A stretch of 64,000 nucleotides of DNA from Norana najaformis (GCA_964023275.1 OZ029918.1:29814149-29878148); one strand, 5' to 3'. Shown: positions 22,256-33,237, counted from the first letter of the stretch. Program-made: numbers and translations. The notes: generated by a model from the sequence alone, not told the origin.

Positions 22256-25200
22256 ATGGCAGGGAATGGGACGAACCCGTTTATAAGTGGAGACGACAGC
22301 ATCGTTATTGATGAGATCCTCGAGGAAAAACCAAGGTCCGACAGCATGGAAGAGGAGGAGGAGGAGGATGACAACGGCGAAGGAGGAGGATCGCTGAGCG
22401 TGACGGGTTGCGAGGGAGAGTTTGAGGGCTTGAGCCTGGATACGATCGCAGCCAAGCTTTTACGCGATCGCTTCTTCTTGACGGCCCTTGAAATGCACAT
22501 GGAGCTGACGGAGTCCGGACGAGAGTTAGCACGCTTTCGAGATTTCTTCTCTAATCCTGCTAATTTTGAGAGAGGACGAGTTGCTGATACGTCTCCTCCC
22601 CGACTGCCGCGGACCTCCAGCGTACAAACTTTCGATTCCCTGGATTTCGCTCGCTACTCAGACGATGGAGAGAAGCACGAAAGCGACAAGGTAGCCGTGC
22701 TGGAATTCGAACTGAGAAAAGCCCAGGAGACGATAAAGTCGCTGAGGGCTGCTCTCACAAAAGCGGCAGAAACGGAGCTAGCCAGTCCAGAGAATGTGAC
22801 CGACAATATGGCAAATTTGACTGAAGACGAACCCGTACAGTCGTATGAAAAAAGGGCGCTGAATTTCCTCATAAACGAATATATGTTGAAGAACAACTAT
22901 AAGTTGACGTCAGTGACGTTCTCGGAAGAAAACATAAATCAGGACTTTGAGGATTGGGATGATGTTGGTATTAATATTGCAAAACCTCCTGACCTTGTCC
23001 ATCTGTACAGGGGCTTTGGAGGAGGGCTACTTGCTGAGAAGCGTGATTTTGAGTGTATGGCTTCGCTGGATGCTGACATTAACAGCAACGTACTGAAATT
23101 GGAAATTGAACAGCAAGAGTTAATCAATAAACTTTCACAATTAGAGAATGAGCTGAAAGAGCAAAGAATCGTGAATGAGTTACTTGAAAGCCAACTGAAA
23201 CTGATGAAGGCTGACACAGCTGACAAGAGGAAAAGTGAAATAGGTAAGAAAACTGGCAGTTCATTTGACTCGGAAACGCAGAGTAGATCAAATTTTGAAA
23301 ATGTTGTGCTGGAGGAATCTTCCACATTCAGAATCGCAGAAGAAGAGACAACTGAAAAAGATTCAGGTTCTGAGATCAACACTGAAAGGCTTCATCAAAC
23401 AAACACAGAATCACTTGAACTTGATAACAATGCAAAGGCAGAGAAATCAAAAACTAACGATGCAGATGTAGATAGCGAGAAAGAGATAACAGATGATCAG
23501 AAGAATATGAAGTCAAGCGCACCAGAGGCACTTATTGAAGGCCGTCACCCATCAACAGTCCTACCGTTGCACCGACAGACGCCTGCTATATTCCAGACTA
23601 AGCTGTTGAGCATGGCATTCCAGACGTTTCCACACGACAACCGAATCCTTTCCGAAATCTCGAAGGTGTTCGATTCGAGCAAGGAGTGCGTCACGCTGAT
23701 GCTGGGACGTTGTCTCCCGCACATCGTGCCCAACGTCCTGCTTGCAAAACGAGAGGAGCTGATACCAATGATCATCTGCACAGTCAGTCTGCATCCAGAT
23801 CTGACCAAGCGCGATGAGCTAATGAGCATCCTGTTCAACTTGATAAAGCGACCTGATCCAGAACAACGGCAGATGATTCTCTCCGGATGCATGGCATTTG
23901 CACAGCATGCCGGTCCAATTCGTGTTGAGGCGGAACTGTTGCCCCAGTGCTGGGAACAGATAACGCACAAGTACGTTGAGAGGCGGCTTCTTGTTGCTGA
24001 AGCCTGTGGCATCCTGGCGCCTTATATACCGAACGAGATGAGGGGCTCTCTTGTCCTCTCAATTTTGCAACAGATGCTTGAAGACAAGCTGGAAGAAGTA
24101 CGAGAGGCAGTCATCAAAAGTCTGGGAATCGTCATCAGTTTTGTAGACGATGTGGACAAATTTCAGCCGACGATGCAGTTGCTTTTCACAACTCTAAATG
24201 ATTCTTCAGAACGTGTTATTCGTGCGGTGGAACAGGTGTTTCTGCCGTCACTGGCCATGTGGGCCATGGAGCTCGAACGGCTGGAAATGAATTTTGTTCA
24301 GGCATTCCTTGACAGCATTGAGAAGATGGTCCAACCAACGAGCTCAGGCAGCGTCGTTACAGATGGAAAACGGTTTTCGCTGTTCATGCAGATTCTTCAG
24401 CATCTTGTGTCATTTCTTTTTGTTTCTGTCCTCAGCACAGCACCATTTGCTAAAGAGTTGGACACAGGTGATTCCTCACAGGAACCTAGTTTGCCAGTTA
24501 CTTCACGGTTGCCAGAATCGGCCTCTGACCTTCTTGAGTTGTCGGTGATCATCGGTAGCGTCGCGAACCTCAACAGGCTGGCTGGAGCTTTCGAGGAATT
24601 TATTTCACAGGAGTGGCATGAACTCTGGCCTGCGTACAGTTGGGTCTGTGGTGACTTCATTCCACAGCTTCTCAGCCTATGCGTTCAGATAGACGTCTCT
24701 CAGACTGCGGTCCACCACATGTCACGGCTCTTTCACCTGCTGTGTCGAATGTTTGGCACTCACTTCACGCTCACCAAGGTCAGGTCACGATTTGAACAGG
24801 TGTTGAAGTTCCCTGATGATCACCAGAACCTTGACCGCCAGCTGATGGCAAATACTTCGCCGCTGAACCGGTGTGTTGTGCCTGTGTACGCAGCCGGTAT
24901 CCTGACTGCTTTTGGAAAGGAGGAGGAGAAGAAACGACTTACAACATTCCTACAGAACATGCTGAGCACCCTGGCTTTGCACCGTTCCAGCCTAGCCAGC
25001 CTTCAGGCCACCTTCACAGAACTTTGCCTTGACTCTGCCTACCACGAACTGTTGCTGAAGGTTCTTTGGGATGGTGTCGTCCATACCTCGGCCCTGATCC
25101 GCGGTGCGGCTGGCAAGATGTTTGAGTTTCTGGTCCAGGGCATCACGGAGAACTTGGTTGCCACTCGTGTCATTCCAGCTTTGATCACTCTGGCCAGCGA

Positions 25201-25849
25201 TCCGGAAATCACCGTCCGTATTGCCACAATAGGTGCTTTTGGAATGATTATTGAATGCATCGCAGAAAAGAGCATTCTTGACAAAGTATACATGCAGTTC
25301 CAAGCATTTATGGATGACCCCCTCTACAAGGACCACCATCTCGTCCACATCGAACTCATTCGAACTTTCGGTAAGATTGGGCCGAACGCTGAACCAAAAT
25401 TCCGTGACGAATTCATCCTGCCACGCTTGACCGCTCTTGCTGTCCAAAACCAGCTAACCGCAAACGAGACACGCAAGGCGGATGTCGCACTTCAGCTGTT
25501 TGAAGCGTACAGTGCCATGTCCTGTTGCTTCATCAGCGATCAGCTCGTGCAGGAAGTGATGCTGCCCGGGCTACGCTGTCTGCTCCAAGATCTCCAGCTC
25601 GTTGCTCCAGATCATGTCAACGTTGTGGCCTCGATGATACGGGAGTTTGAGGACAAGCTGGAATCGAATGGCGGTCTTGGTCAGTCCTCACGGCTCAATG
25701 CATCCTTGTCTGTGACCGGTGGTAGGTCATCTCCTGGTGCCTCCACAGGCGAAGCCGTCAAGTCCAAGATGCTGAGTCGCTTCAAAGACGTCAAGGACCG
25801 TGCGTCGCAGTCAAACTTTTCCAAGATCTTCACCGGAAACAAGAAATGA
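22256..25849 (+). CDS. RELCH: RELCH: Rab11-binding protein with LisH, coiled coil and HEAT repeats
   Basis: An uninterrupted frame encodes 1197 residues, close to the roughly 1216 of human RELCH (KIAA1468). In known systems RELCH binds Rab11 on recycling endosomes and, with OSBP, promotes cholesterol transfer to the trans-Golgi. An acidic N-terminus (31-40) leads into a LisH motif at about 58-92 (LDTIAAKLL to FRDFFSNP). A signature SLDFARYSDDGE at 128-139 precedes a coiled coil at about 136-165. A second LisH-like helix pair at 188-215 contains EKRALNFLINEYMLKNNYKL. DDVGINIAKPPDL follows at about 235, then a second coiled coil at about 270-312. A Ser/Glu/Asp-rich linker spans 313-430, and HEAT-type alpha-solenoid repeats fill about 440-1110. 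The ATG has a good context (AAACATGG) and an in-frame stop lies upstream. The human gene has many introns, so this intronless copy is unusual. It may be an old retrogene or reflect intron loss. No poly(A) scar is visible. Confidence 0.96.
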   Translation: MAGNGTNPFISGDDSIVIDEILEEKPRSDSMEEEEEEDDNGEGGGSLSVTGCEGEFEGLSLDTIAAKLLRDRFFLTALEMHMELTESGRELARFRDFFSNPANFERGRVADTSPPRLPRTSSVQTFDSLDFARYSDDGEKHESDKVAVLEFELRKAQETIKSLRAALTKAAETELASPENVTDNMANLTEDEPVQSYEKRALNFLINEYMLKNNYKLTSVTFSEENINQDFEDWDDVGINIAKPPDLVHLYRGFGGGLLAEKRDFECMASLDADINSNVLKLEIEQQELINKLSQLENELKEQRIVNELLESQLKLMKADTADKRKSEIGKKTGSSFDSETQSRSNFENVVLEESSTFRIAEEETTEKDSGSEINTERLHQTNTESLELDNNAKAEKSKTNDADVDSEKEITDDQKNMKSSAPEALIEGRHPSTVLPLHRQTPAIFQTKLLSMAFQTFPHDNRILSEISKVFDSSKECVTLMLGRCLPHIVPNVLLAKREELIPMIICTVSLHPDLTKRDELMSILFNLIKRPDPEQRQMILSGCMAFAQHAGPIRVEAELLPQCWEQITHKYVERRLLVAEACGILAPYIPNEMRGSLVLSILQQMLEDKLEEVREAVIKSLGIVISFVDDVDKFQPTMQLLFTTLNDSSERVIRAVEQVFLPSLAMWAMELERLEMNFVQAFLDSIEKMVQPTSSGSVVTDGKRFSLFMQILQHLVSFLFVSVLSTAPFAKELDTGDSSQEPSLPVTSRLPESASDLLELSVIIGSVANLNRLAGAFEEFISQEWHELWPAYSWVCGDFIPQLLSLCVQIDVSQTAVHHMSRLFHLLCRMFGTHFTLTKVRSRFEQVLKFPDDHQNLDRQLMANTSPLNRCVVPVYAAGILTAFGKEEEKKRLTTFLQNMLSTLALHRSSLASLQATFTELCLDSAYHELLLKVLWDGVVHTSALIRGAAGKMFEFLVQGITENLVATRVIPALITLASDPEITVRIATIGAFGMIIECIAEKSILDKVYMQFQAFMDDPLYKDHHLVHIELIRTFGKIGPNAEPKFRDEFILPRLTALAVQNQLTANETRKADVALQLFEAYSAMSCCFISDQLVQEVMLPGLRCLLQDLQLVAPDHVNVVASMIREFEDKLESNGGLGQSSRLNASLSVTGGRSSPGASTGEAVKSKMLSRFKDVKDRASQSNFSKIFTGNKK

Positions 25850-28030
25850 CAGTGACGTTCACCGATGCAGAATATTAGATTTCATTCGATCAACTGATCC
25901 GATTTGCACTCATTTTGTTGATTTTGTTTCGTTTCATATCATTTAGCAGAAGAGCATGTTTTGCAAGTTTATGTTCAAAGGTGGACAGCAAAGTCAGGTA
26001 TGAATTTGATTTGAAGATCATGTTATGCCTTTAGTATGCTGATGACTTTGCAATGTACATTGACTTCTTGAGCTCATATGTCTTAAACTTTTACCGTAAA
26101 ATGAATTGTCTTGTTGTGCCATAATACAAATTGTTACAACTTACAAGTTGTTACCACTTACCATAAAATTAGTTTTAACAACCTTTAAGTGCTAGGGGCT
26201 ATGAAGTTCCCTGTAGGTCACTTAGATGATCAATTTTGCTTTTGTTACAGGTACACTTGTGAAAGTAATATATGGCAACTGCAGACACTATTGTGGCCAA
26301 GGTGCTTGTAGGCACAAACTGTCTGGTGAAGTAGCAGTTGCTATGGCAAACTGGCCGAATTCTGTCGATGGCCACATTACCTCTCTGTTTAGAGTGGGTT
26401 ACCATACAATATGTCTGACTGAACTGCATGTTGACTCCTTTTTTACCTGACAATGTGTGACCACATAAGTTTTTGCTGTTGTTTTTACGATTATACAATT
26501 GTCATCGAAGTTACCAAGTTATATTTAGCTAGTTCATGTACGACATAATTTTAATAATTTATTTGTAATTGATTTAACTGACTTGGGCACTTAAATTAGC
26601 CATGCACTGAACTGATGCAGTTGCCTCAATATCATTGTTGCGTGCCTGACCATAGTAGTTTGGGGGTTTATAATTTTTGTCATTAGAAGTGAAAATGTCT
26701 CTTTCCAATTAAACATAGTTTTTTATTGTGTCATAAAATCACTATCAAAACATTTATATAACTCCTGTAAAGAGCTTTCAAACTATACCCAGTGTTGACT
26801 GTGCAATGGGTTGACCACAAATGCAGAATTTCTTTCGTAGTTGAACAGCATGATGAGTTTTGCTTTTGCCGCTGTGAACTTTGGACCTGCAGAGATTTGG
26901 CTGTTTGTACTGCCACTTATTCTCAGCTGTGCTGCCAGAACTTGGTTTTCCAGCAATTTCATATTAACAATGAATTCAGATGGTGCTATAAATATGACCA
27001 GTCACTGTAAGTAAATGTTTTTGTCTTTAAACGTTTTTTGCACCTCTTTAGAGTGCTACAGGGAGGCATTGTGAAGAATAAGATGTTTTGCTAGTAAGTG
27101 CAGAAATATGTCTTATTGAAATGACTTCTTGAAAGGCCTAAGATGCTAGATGAATGAGAAATTTATTCTGCTTACATGCATAGGGTTATGACGATGATGA
27201 TTATTATTATTTAAATTAGTAGTAGTAGTAGTGGAACTGCATGTACTGCTTTTATTATTTTCATTATTAGTTCTTTCTATAGCAAGTAGAAGCAACGCTT
27301 CAGATTTTACAAAAATTACAATTCTCGAAAGGGTAGCCTTTGATGATGTTTTCTGGCGGTGAATTATTGTAATTGTTATGTTTTTAAACCCTAAGGGATA
27401 TATCCCATTGGTGTAATACAAATTATATTAATTGAAAATTATTTTGATCTCTGTGGAAGTATTAATGTAATAATAGGGTAACGCATGATGTTCTGAAGGT
27501 AGGTGGATCGGAGTCATGTTGGATTTTGATAAATGATTACATTTGAAACATGATTTTTCTGTGTCTTGTAATCCCACTTTTAATTTGCTTTGGAACTTAA
27601 CCCCTTTTAGTGTGAAAAATAGATTCTTATGGTGCAATGTAATTTTTGACAGAAGTTCAATATGTCTGGAATGTCTATGTGTGGAATTTGTTTTTCTTTT
27701 TGCTATGATTTGATGTCATGAAACTTTCACTGTTCAAAGAGACTAAAAATTTTACAATCATAAATATGTTTTTGTACTTTTTACAGTTTTATAAGGATTT
27801 TGTGGAATTGTTTCTTTTCCCCAGATCCCACAGAGGCAAAACTAGGCTAAATGATTTTGAAGATCAAATAATTAAATTAGTCTCTGAATTCTGGCGCTAG
27901 TTCGAGGGATAAAAAATCAGGAAGAAGTCCTGTGTCATAGTTATGGTAGTATTCAAAGAATGTTTGTAACCAGTAAAGATATATTGTCACCTTTTATGAT
28001 ACTAGAGTAAGGCATTTTAACATTTTGTGT
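25850..28030. other. RELCH 3' flank, no further gene seen
   Basis: AT-rich sequence that should include the RELCH 3' UTR. No canonical AATAAA was noted close to the stop codon. The small frames at 26226-26450 and 26792-27010 have no recognised relatives. A TAG/TAT trinucleotide tract lies near 27195-27235. Confidence 0.45.
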
Positions 28031-28206
28031 ACACTAGAACCTCCATATAACATGCAACAGTTTGCTGCATAACCTAGTATAGTGCACTCAGATACGTGGA
28101 TCCAAAGTTTAATTTGGCTCGGCCTTATTATTATAATCCAACCTTGTTATAACTTGATACATGTGTGTCTCCAGATGGCGCCATTTTTATATGGAGGTTC
28201 CAGATG
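28031..28206. mobile_element. MITE with 14-bp terminal inverted repeats (pogo/Tc1-like ends)
   Basis: The left end CTAGAACCTCCATATAAC is mirrored by TTATATGGAGGTTCCAG at the right end. GAACCTCCATATAA is perfectly inverted at 28037-28050 and 28187-28200. The roughly 175-bp element has no coding capacity. Such ends, with TATAAC following a GAACCTCC word, are typical of pogo/Tigger-derived MITEs. A TA target duplication is not clearly preserved. Confidence 0.7.
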
Positions 28207-28904
28207 TTCATGTATTCATACCATGTGCAAAAGTCTACCTTATGCAATGTAGTTGACATGTAGCGACTTAGTGTAACATTCTTGTTGACTATTTTCATTT
28301 AAATTTCTCATGCCTAAGCACAATTTCCTCCAAAGGTACACAGCTTAGTTAAAGAAAAGTTTTTTTCAAAATTGAAATGTTTGGGTCTTTTAGTTTTGGG
28401 ACATTATTTGCTGCAATTGATTGTGAGCTTTGTAGTATGAGGGTGCAGGTTCGAGCCTTCTTGGAAAATTGAATGTGTAGGTACCATGAGGAATTCTCTA
28501 GTATGCACTCGCATAGCACATCAGTTAATATCTGTCATTAGGTAGTGGCACTGAATCTATGAATGCATATATTTGTCTTCTTGTCTGTCTGTAGGTATGT
28601 ATGGATGTATTTTGACACATAATATAGCTTTTTTAATTACCTCAGAAAGTGCTGCCTATGCTATCCTAAGTGATGTTAAATTTTATTAAAAGTTTATCTG
28701 AATTCAAGTAATGCCAAGATTACTAGAAAAGTCACCACCTATGGGCTCTTGTATACACGTAGAACCCAACCAATGAAGTCCCATCCAGAGTTGACAGCTG
28801 ACACCAGAGTTCAGAGTTTCCGGTCCCTGTTATGTCTATAAATATGTGAAATAAGTAAATTTTTTGGACTGCCAGTATACATTTCCCGCCGTTGTTTATG
28901 TGTG
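28207..28904. other. Spacer with repeat fragments
   Basis: A possible B box (GCAGGTTCGAGCC) lies near 28446. From about 28620 to 28810 is a dispersed repeat containing ACTAGAAAAGTCACCA and AACCCAACC. The same repeat is found at 50.2-50.4 kb and, inverted, at 38.8-38.9 kb. No gene is seen. Confidence 0.5.
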
Positions 28905-29035
28905 TAGCTGCTGCAGGCACCTGTGAGAAGTTCTTGGCAGGCGCTATATAAACGTTTATGTGCACAGATAAATACCTTGGAGTGCCCCTGAGGAGTTTCC
29001 TATGAAGAGGTGCTATGCAAATTTACATTTAGCCT
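28905..29035 (+). repeat. GCGCTATATAAA-tail repeat, two tandem pieces
   Basis: GTGAGAAGTTCTTGGCAGG then GCGCTATATAAACG, followed about 80 bases later by GAAGAGGTGCTATGCAAATT. Related tails occur at 47.9, 57.0, 59.0, 60.4 and 61.1 kb. Confidence 0.55.
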
Positions 29036-30129
29036 GACAAGCAGAATGGAAACGTTTTGTATATGATATTTTTGCACCTCTGAATTGGACATGTATTTTA
29101 CATGATCGGACAACTGCATGTACCTGAAGGGCATAGACTGTGGACCAGACATTTTTTTAATGAATTTTCTGGTGTCGTTCTGTATGCAGACACCGGCAGT
29201 CTGCTGTTGCAACCTGTGGTGGCCTTGGCAGTATGTGCGCATGTGCTGCAGCATAGATGGCAGCTTGATGCTGTGGAGATAACATTGGCAGACGCAGTTT
29301 CATTTGGATAGGGACAATCTGAGGAATACCATGCCACGTGGCTGGCACTCAGCCTTCCATTATCTCAGGTTTGGTAAATGAGTACAATGGAAGTTTGGAG
29401 ATTAAAACATGTTGGATCATTGTGGTCATGCTTGCGCCTTGGCCAACAGATCCTTAAACCCTGAAACCATATGTTTGAGGAGTTTTTACAGATGTGTACA
29501 AGTGTGTTACCTGTATACCTGTACGTGAAGCATGTTACCTGCTTATCTGTCTACCTGTATGTTACCTGTATCTCTGTATAGAATGCATGCAATGCAAGTA
29601 TGTAGTGTTGCTGACCAAGTGTTGCTCTGTTGCGCTTAATGTTTACTGCTCACAAATTTTGTGAGGGTTACTTTTGCAGTTATTTGAGAATTTCTGTAAG
29701 TGAAGAGCTTGGATGTTATGAAAGTATGTAGCAGTGTAAACATTGATTAAACACTTTACATGTGTAAACATTTTATTGGTGTAAACAGTTGCTGGTGTTT
29801 GCTTAACTTAAGCACCTTTTGATTAATTAACTCAGTAATTGGTGACGATTTTCTTAAATTGAAAGAAACTATCAGTCTTTTGATTTGAGATGTTTCTAAT
29901 GACGTTGTTATATGGGTTTGCTGACTGTGATGATGCCGAGTTAGTAGAGATTTATCAGTTTGTAAATATCTCTTATGTCTGTAATATCTGTTACGTTTAA
30001 GCCCAAGTGCACAGAAAATGGCTGGAGTCAGGTTGGTGATGGAGTGTGAGGTTCACTTGTGTAGCCATACTTTCCAATATTCAGTTTCTTTTTGTCTTCT
30101 TTGGGTTTTTCAACAGTTTTTGTATATCA
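29036..30129. other. Spacer, no gene seen
   Basis: Overlapping frames at 29098-29348 on both strands have no splice signals or family resemblance that I can defend. Confidence 0.4.
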
Positions 30130-30285
30130 TAGGGTCTGTTGGTTAGTTTGCTGTCAGACTGGAAGTGAGGGGTTCAAATCCAGCCAGGGCAGGATGGTAA
30201 TTCAAGATTCTGTTTCGGTAGCATGACCGAACCTACCCTCATGTGCCAAGGCTAAGAAAATTAATTTGCTAACACTTAATGCTCT
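30130..30285 (+). repeat. tRNA-derived SINE copy
   Basis: The head has an A-box-like GGTCTGTTGGTTAGTTTGC and a B box GGGGTTCAAATCC. It is followed by GGATGGTAATTCAAGATTC and the tail GTGCCAAGGCTAAGAAAA then TTTGCTAACACTT. It shares head, centre and tail with the copies at 34.2, 49.4, 52.3 and 57.3 kb. Confidence 0.75.
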
Positions 30286-30369
30286 GGCTACTTTTGGGTT
30301 AGCTTTAGGGAATTAAGCTTTATTTAATAGCATTTAAATATTAAGATTTATTAAAGGAAGGTCAATTTT

Positions 30370-30419
30370 AGCAAGATTTTAGTTAAGAGAAACATATTTC
30401 TCTTAACTAAGATCTTGCT
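30370..30419. repeat. 50-nt near-perfect hairpin
   Basis: AGCAAGATTTTAGTTAAGAG is followed by AAACATATTT and then CTCTTAACTAAGATCTTGCT. The arms are about 23 bases with one T/G difference, which is still a wobble pair in RNA. The loop is about four bases. It may be a foldback remnant. The loop is short for a typical microRNA precursor. Confidence 0.85.
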
Positions 30420-31134
30420 GTTTTACACCTGTACTAGGCTTGGTTCCTGAGTGTCATGTTAAACTTCTGTCATCAAGTGTTTGTGCTTCAGCCAACTCGG
30501 AGACCACTTGGGTTACTGAAGGCACATTCAGTAAGTGTGATTACCTGACCATGTCTTTCTGTAAATGAACACTTCGTCACATCTGACTTCGACTTCACTT
30601 GATCATTCTTCACAAATGTTCCAAGTGGTTATATGACTAAAGCTGTTGAAAGCTGTCTTTGTAAAAAATGACTGACTTTTTCTCTTCTGTTGCACTTAAT
30701 TCACCGAAATTTCACCTCAGATTCAGGTGTACTGACATTGTGCACGTTAAAATTGCTTTAACACATAAAATGATGAATTTTAGAGGAATTTGTTTTATCA
30801 TTTGACCTGCCAAGAAATGTTTGCAGTATTTCAGTAAGGTTGATTGTTGGCCTGTAAAGAAATTCTTTAAAGTAATCAGCCTCTCAACCTTTAAATAGGT
30901 GTTCAATCAGACGGCAGAAATTCTTTTCTCTTATCTTTTAGTGAACAGAACAGTGTTGTATTGAATCTGTGGTGCCCTGCGATGTTTTAATCATTCCATG
31001 ATTTCTGCTGGTTCCTTGTTTTGGAATGACAAAATGTTTGAGCTAGCATTTGGCCTGTTTGGACGATTAACTGAGTCTGGGATATTTTGGTCAATTTTTT
31101 CTGTGGTTACTTAGCAGTTGTTAGTTGGAGTAAT
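30420..31134. other. Spacer, no gene seen
   Basis: AT-rich sequence without a recognised feature. Confidence 0.4.
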
Positions 31135-31315
31135 CGTTTGGGGATTTGATTGGTCATTCGGGGAATTTTGTTGGTCATTTGGACAAAGTGATTGGTACTT
31201 TGAGAAATCTGATTGGTCTTTTGAGAAATCTTTTGATTGGTCATTTTTGTGAAATTTGATTTTGATTACTCACTGAAGGTATTTGGTTGGTTTTGGGAAA
31301 ACTGATTAGCTGGTG
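31135..31315. repeat. Degenerate repeat carrying clustered ATTGG motifs
   Basis: A diverged unit of about 20-25 bases (GATTGGTCATTTGAGAAAT-like) recurs at least six times. Each unit carries ATTGG or TTGG, the complement of a CCAAT box. It lies 3.3 kb before the first SEC13 exon found. A regulatory role is only a guess. Confidence 0.6.
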
Positions 31316-31904
31316 ATTTAGGTGGTAACCATGGGTCGCAATACTGTCTGCCTGGAGTTTGACCAGAAAAACCTGAAAGTTGCAAATGGTCTCTGCTTGC
31401 TACCGCTTTTTCTAACAATGTTTTTGATAAATTATCAATTTCTTAAATCTTCAACTGAATTATGAAATCAGGTTTCAGTGTCTGGTACCAGTTAGACCTT
31501 TTCAATTAGTTGCAGATTTTCAAGCATGTTTTTCATCTGTTCAGTTCGAATAATTTGTTTTTAATAATTTGTTTTTGCCAAAAACAATAACTTGATTATG
31601 ATTTGATTGCAGTATTTTACCATTCTTTTAACTTTTAAATGGATGTAATGTAATTTTTTAGTGTGATGCAATCATCATTGTTGTTTTGTCTTCTCAGTTT
31701 TTCTTTGGCTTTACACTGATTTAGTTGGGAATTTTTTATTTAATTTGCACGATGCAAAAGAATATAGTTTCTCTTTTTACCTTTTTAAAAAATTAAACCT
31801 CTGTAGAACATTCTTTACTGACAAATGAATCAAGTACTTAAGTCACATCTGTTCAATCTCTCCAACCCCAAAACACCACCCCTGTAGCTGCCACGCTGTC
31901 TCTC
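31316..31904. other. Spacer, no gene seen
   Basis: T-rich sequence without a recognised gene. Confidence 0.4.
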
Positions 31905-32042
31905 CGTCTGACTTCTGGATCTTGACCTGGAACCGGATCCTTTTGCCTATCGATGTTGTTTTGACTGAGCGCCTGTGAATAAGATGCTCCCCGCGGCGCG
32001 GCTTTCGTTGGGCGCTGTAGAAATCTCGGAATTACGATCTGT
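31905..32042 (+). repeat. LINE 3' tail, second family
   Basis: TGGATCTTGACCTGGAACCG leads to TTTTGACTGAGCGCCTGTGA and ends GCTGTAGAAATCTCGGAATT ACGATC. Related tails occur at 32.8 (minus), 33.1, 40.5, 49.1, 53.2-53.5 and 54.8 kb (minus). The copy at 53.2 kb still has upstream LINE ORF sequence, which is why these are read as LINE ends. Confidence 0.7.
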
Positions 32043-32137
32043 TTGAACTTGATTACACACTGAACCTCACGTGTGGTTTACATGACCGACTGGATTTTAA
32101 ATGGGCCTGTCTGGCAAATTATGTATTCTTACTACAG

Positions 32138-32208
32138 CTTCGATTAAAGCGACCATCGATTGATGCCCTGTGCATTATTATAACGGCGCTACAAAAGTCA
32201 TTAGGGTC
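32138..32208 (-). repeat. TCTAATC-type dispersed repeat core, inverted
   Basis: AAGCGACCATCGATTGATGC, GTGCATTATTATAACGGCGC and TACAAAAGTC are the reverse complement of the core in the copy at 9.2 kb. Confidence 0.65.
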
Positions 32209-32784
32209 GTCCATTGTGGACGTCGGCAAGAACGGGGAGGAAGGAGTCACCCAAGTGCCCAGCGCAGACCGAAGATGGTGCAGACGTTCACTTCTAAATT
32301 TAGTGTATACAGTTAATTAGTTAATACAGCCTCTGCCTTAAACACCAGATTCCGTCAGACAGTGCATTTTGTACTGTGTTGGATCTAATTAGAGTCCCTT
32401 TGCTGGACATAACCGTATCTAGTACCCCACCTCTATCACAGTTAGCCCAGCTTTGGGAGCAGTGTTGTAACAGGGTTAGATAATAATAATAATAACAACA
32501 ACAACAAACTTGTGTTCTAATGCTGAAATAAATGAGTCAATTTTGTTGACTCGTGTTTTATAATTTTATCAGAGTTTGCAGGATAAGAATGTTAACAGGT
32601 GTACTGATATTGCTGAAAAAATTCATATACATTTGAATAGGGTAAATAACTTTACCCCATTCCCCCTCTATGATTTACTTTCACATTCAGTGTTATTCAT
32701 AAGCGCTTTTGTCCTTTGCTAACACCACTCATCTATTTAATAATTACTTAAGTAGTAATAGTAGTAATGTAGTATGTGTATATA
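32209..32784. other. Spacer, no gene seen
   Basis: It includes an AAT/AAC trinucleotide tract at about 32482-32506. A more GC-rich stretch around 32215-32285 contains ATGGTG, which could be a SEC13 first-exon end, but nothing proves it. Confidence 0.35.
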
Positions 32785-32945
32785 CATCGTAATGGTGAGT
32801 TTCTACAGCGCCCAACGAAAGCTAAGTCGTGGGAAACAGCTTATTTTTCAGGCGCTCAGACGAAACAAAATCATGCAGAAGGGTTAGAAACGGTTCCTGG
32901 TCAAGATCCTCCAGGCAGGCAGTCGGGTATGGTGTTTGGAATTGG
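32785..32945 (-). repeat. LINE 3' tail, second family, inverted
   Basis: TTTCTACAGCGCCCAACGAA and CAGGCGCTCAGACGAAACAA are the reverse complement of the tail at 31.9 kb. The copy continues to the GGTTCCTGGTCAAGATCC block. Confidence 0.7.
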
Positions 32946-33089
32946 AGCGATAAGATAGATTAGGGAAGCACAGAAATCAGGGTAGGATTTGTGGTAGAGG
33001 TTTTGAGTGAAAGACCTGTGCAGAGATTACAAGGGGTAAGTGTTGGTGTGTTTGTATAATGGGTCAGAAAATTTAGCCGTATGAATGTC

Positions 33090-33228
33090 TGCCTGTCTGA
33101 TCCTGGAACTAAATGTGACCCTTTCCGTCTGCTGATTTTGTTTTGACTGAACGGCTGTGAATAAGCTGGTTCCGCGGACGCAGCTTTCTTTAGGCTCTAC
33201 GGAAATCTCGATTTTAGATTACCATTTT
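33090..33228 (+). repeat. LINE 3' tail, second family
   Basis: CTGATCCTGGAACTAAATGT, TTTTGACTGAACGGCTGTGA and TCTACGGAAATCTCGATTTT mark another diverged copy of the tail at 31.9 kb. Confidence 0.65.
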
Positions 33229-33237
33229 ATGACTATC

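Noticed and set aside
26226..26450. Small frame with a Cys/His-rich segment (NCRHYCGQGACRH)
   Set aside because: There is no repeat of the pattern, no splice partners and no recognised domain. It is probably chance in the RELCH 3' flank.
29098..29348. Overlapping frames on both strands, one with PQHQAAIYAAAHAHILPRPP
   Set aside because: I could not find flanking exons, matching splice phases or a known family, so I do not call a gene.
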